Positions 14,705 through 16,405 of a stretch of DNA of 16,405 nt are shown piece after piece. The translations under genes and the position numbers were made by a program. The notes beneath the pieces were generated by a model. It saw nothing but the letters and a program-made list of their open reading frames with translations, ran no database searches and was not told the DNA's origin. Source of the DNA: Deltaproteobacteria bacterium (GTDB lineage: Bacteria; Desulfobacterota_B; Binatia; Bin18); NCBI GenBank assembly GCA_012271025.1, contig JAAXHF010000183.1, positions 1 through 16,405 of the forward strand, in the 5' to 3' direction. The number at the start of each line of letters is the position of its first letter. Within the stretch, counting starts at the first letter, position 1.

Positions 14705-15946
14705 TCATCTCAAACCGCTGCGTCGCATTATCCCATACAACACCGCGCTGCCAAGGGCGCCGCCCAGCGAGCCGCCCAGCGCCACGGCAAAAGCCCCCTG
14801 CAGGCTGCCGCTGGCATCGGCCAGGCCGCCGGCAATGCTCGGCGACAGCATCGCGCCCGAGCCAGCCCCGGTAGACATCAGGGCAAAGGCGGTCGAGGAC
14901 AGGTGCAGCGGCACAAAGTCGCCGGCCGAGGCCGCGCATATGGTGAATGTGGCGCGGTGGGTGAGGCCGATGAGCACTGCGGCAATCACAAAAGCGCCCG
15001 GGATGGGATTGAGCCAGACCAGGACCAGGCCGACTCCCTGGACCACAAAGACGCACAGGAAGGCCAGGCTGCGTCCGATCCAGTCCGACACCCGCCCCCA
15101 GACAATCCCGCTGCCGATGCTGAGTATGCCGATCAGGATGAGCAGCCGTCCGACGACTGCCAGGTCAATCCCGTTTTCCTCGGACAGGTAGGTCCCCAGA
15201 AAGGTATTAAAGACGCCCTGCGACCAGCCCGAACAGAAGACCATGAAGCTCATCAGCCATACCAGGGGATTGCGGTAGACCTCGACCGGCCAGCTCAGAC
15301 CCCGTGATGGCTCGGCAGCGGCCAGCCCGGCCGGACGCTCCCGGACATACACCAGGGCGGCCGCGCCAATCACGACCGTGGCCAGGCCAAACAAGGCCAA
15401 GGCGTAGCGCCAGCCCAGCGTCAGGTAGGCCGAGGTCAGGGCCGGTACCGCCAGGCCGGCCACCACAAAGGCGCTGCTGCCGCCGGCCGAGGCCAGTCCG
15501 GCGGCCAGCCCGCGGCTGCGAGAGTCAAACCAGGGCCCGAGCAGGCCCATGGTCGGAATGATGGCGATGCCGGTTGCCGCGCCCATCAGGCAGGTCGCCG
15601 TCAGCGCTATCCAGAAATGGTTCGCCCCGCCCAGCAGCAGCATGGAGGCTCCGGCGGCCAGCGTGCTGAGGCCGATCAGCCGCCGGCTGCCGTAGCGCGT
15701 GCTGAGCAGGCCGGCCAGAAACGAGCACGGGACGCGCAGCATCCAGGCCCCGGTGACCAGGATGCCGGCCTGGGTATAAGATAGAGACAGGCTGGCCTGC
15801 ATGGCTGGCAGGGTCAGGTTTGGCGCGTATTGGAGAAAACTCGTGGTCAGGTTCACCAGCACCCCGATCAGCAGGATGACCCCGGCATAGCTCGTGTACC
15901 AGGGGCGTGGCGGTTGGCCGGCTTGGGTCGAGGGTGCTGAATCCAT
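14705..15946 (-). CDS. Major facilitator superfamily transporter
   Basis: A 413-residue integral inner-membrane protein with about 12 hydrophobic segments. Motif A-like loops occur twice, as expected from the internal two-fold repeat: GLLSTRYGSRR (79-89) and GRVSDWIGR (284-292). PWFDSRSRGLAAGLASAGG (138-156) resembles the fifth-helix region of anion and monocarboxylate carriers. A charged central loop (about 202-225) separates the halves. ATG 15946 is used; a TTG at 15958 would add four residues, and neither has a strong ribosome site. It is the first gene of the minus-strand unit, and its stop overlaps an ATG of the methyltransferase. Import of a substrate or export of a product of the P450/methyltransferase genes are both possible. 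Confidence 0.92.
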   Translation of the reverse strand: MDSAPSTQAGQPPRPWYTSYAGVILLIGVLVNLTTSFLQYAPNLTLPAMQASLSLSYTQAGILVTGAWMLRVPCSFLAGLLSTRYGSRRLIGLSTLAAGASMLLLGGANHFWIALTATCLMGAATGIAIIPTMGLLGPWFDSRSRGLAAGLASAGGSSAFVVAGLAVPALTSAYLTLGWRYALALFGLATVVIGAAALVYVRERPAGLAAAEPSRGLSWPVEVYRNPLVWLMSFMVFCSGWSQGVFNTFLGTYLSEENGIDLAVVGRLLILIGILSIGSGIVWGRVSDWIGRSLAFLCVFVVQGVGLVLVWLNPIPGAFVIAAVLIGLTHRATFTICAASAGDFVPLHLSSTAFALMSTGAGSGAMLSPSIAGGLADASGSLQGAFAVALGGSLGGALGSAVLYGIMRRSGLR

Positions 15947-16012
15947 ACGTCGGGCCAACCTAACCTATGTCAGGGGCTGCCACCATCCCACACCGAAAGG
16001 ACGAATAGTGCC

Positions 16013-16405
16013 GTGTTGGAAGGCTCTCCTCGGTGGTTTCAGCGTGTGTTCTGCGGCCTGCTGGTGTGGGCTATCGGCCTTGTGGCGGGCTCGTGCGAGC
16101 AGCTCGGCCGAGAGGGAGCGGGGACGAGCGTCAGGCAGGCCGATGCGCTGCACGGCCCGGTTCGCTCGGTAACGGTCACGCAGGCCGATCTGGTGAAAAA
16201 GGACGGCCAGTGGGAAATCGCTCGGCAGCGCACGCTGCACACCGCCAGCTATGACCGGCAGGGCCGTAAAACCGAACAGCTGGTGTACGCCGAGGACGGC
16301 GTTCGGCAGCGACGCCTGCGGTTTCGCTACGATGAGAGCGGCCGGCGGACCGAGACCCTGCACTTCGACAGCCACGAGCGGCTTAGCGCTCGGCAGGTCT
16401 CCAGC
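16013..16405 (+). CDS. Lipoprotein with YD-type repeats (3' end outside window)
   Basis: An open frame runs from GTG 16013 (TTG 16016 alternative) to the right edge, 131 codons without a stop. The N-terminus is a lipoprotein signal: basic WFQR, hydrophobic VFCGLLVWAIGLV, then AGSC with C28 as the lipidation site. After about 50 residues comes SYDRQGRKTEQLVY and, 25 residues on, RYDESGRRTETLHF. This is the YD-dipeptide repeat layout seen in RHS/YD proteins and in small lipoproteins related to them; more repeats probably follow beyond the edge. AAGGA lies 11 nt before the GTG, a somewhat long spacing. The gene is divergent from the MFS gene, with 66 nt between starts. Surface or periplasmic location is likely; function unknown. 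Confidence 0.72.
   Translation, partial: MLEGSPRWFQRVFCGLLVWAIGLVAGSCEQLGREGAGTSVRQADALHGPVRSVTVTQADLVKKDGQWEIARQRTLHTASYDRQGRKTEQLVYAEDGVRQRRLRFRYDESGRRTETLHFDSHERLSARQVSS

Noticed and set aside
14133..15191. Plus-strand open frame (352 codons) across the methyltransferase and MFS genes
   Set aside because: It spans two genes with clear SAM and MFS motifs on the other strand and has Pro/Arg/Gln-rich shadow composition.
15965..16375. Minus-strand frame of 136 codons at the right edge
   Set aside because: The plus-strand frame over the same bases has a lipoprotein signal and YD repeats; the minus frame has no recognisable feature.

Overview
This window is high-GC, densely coding bacterial DNA with clear Shine-Dalgarno sites, short intergenic gaps and strand-coherent gene blocks. 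I see no rRNA, tRNA, CRISPR array, insertion sequence or phage gene. The gene mix is a BoxB/PaaA-type di-iron oxygenase, a benzoate-CoA-ligase-like enzyme, two cytochromes P450, a Gfa-family protein and tandem small heat-shock proteins. It suggests a free-living or symbiotic aerobe with a large genome, proteobacteria-like or from a lineage such as Tectomicrobia or Binatota. That placement is a guess from gene content; nothing here fixes the taxonomy.

Layout. (1) Plus strand, 2-3585: the 3' part of a NorD/CbbO-like von Willebrand A protein cut by the left edge, then a solitary AAA ATPase of the DUF4143 family. The ATPase ATG directly abuts a 37-bp near-perfect palindrome that also contains its best promoter match. 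(2) Minus strand, 3695-6134: two adjacent Hsp20 chaperone genes, a strong REP-like hairpin, then a PLP-dependent aromatic-amino-acid-type decarboxylase. (3) A divergent control region at 6135-6340 holds a heat-shock-like promoter for the Hsp20 pair, an A/T tract, a 17-bp dyad and a candidate promoter for the next operon. (4) Plus strand, 6341-10677: enoyl-CoA hydratase, di-iron acyl-CoA oxygenase, aryl-CoA ligase and exported TPR protein, with gaps of 32 nt, 5 nt and an 11-nt overlap. (5) Minus strand, 10687-15946: in transcription order MFS transporter, SAM methyltransferase, two P450s in tandem (about 87% identical) and a Gfa/CENP-V-type zinc protein. (6) Plus strand from 16013: the start of a lipoprotein with YD-type repeats, cut by the right edge.

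How the genes may work together. The plus-strand operon resembles an aerobic CoA-dependent ring-activation route: a carboxylate is activated to a CoA ester, epoxidised by the di-iron enzyme and processed by a crotonase. The gene set is a hybrid of box and paa types and lacks a visible reductase and ring-opening enzyme, so the substrate is open. The minus-strand block reads as a small-molecule tailoring or detoxification unit. P450 O- or N-demethylation would release formaldehyde, which would fit the terminal Gfa-like gene; the methyltransferase and MFS carrier fit modification and transport of the same compound. These functional links are inference from family and context.
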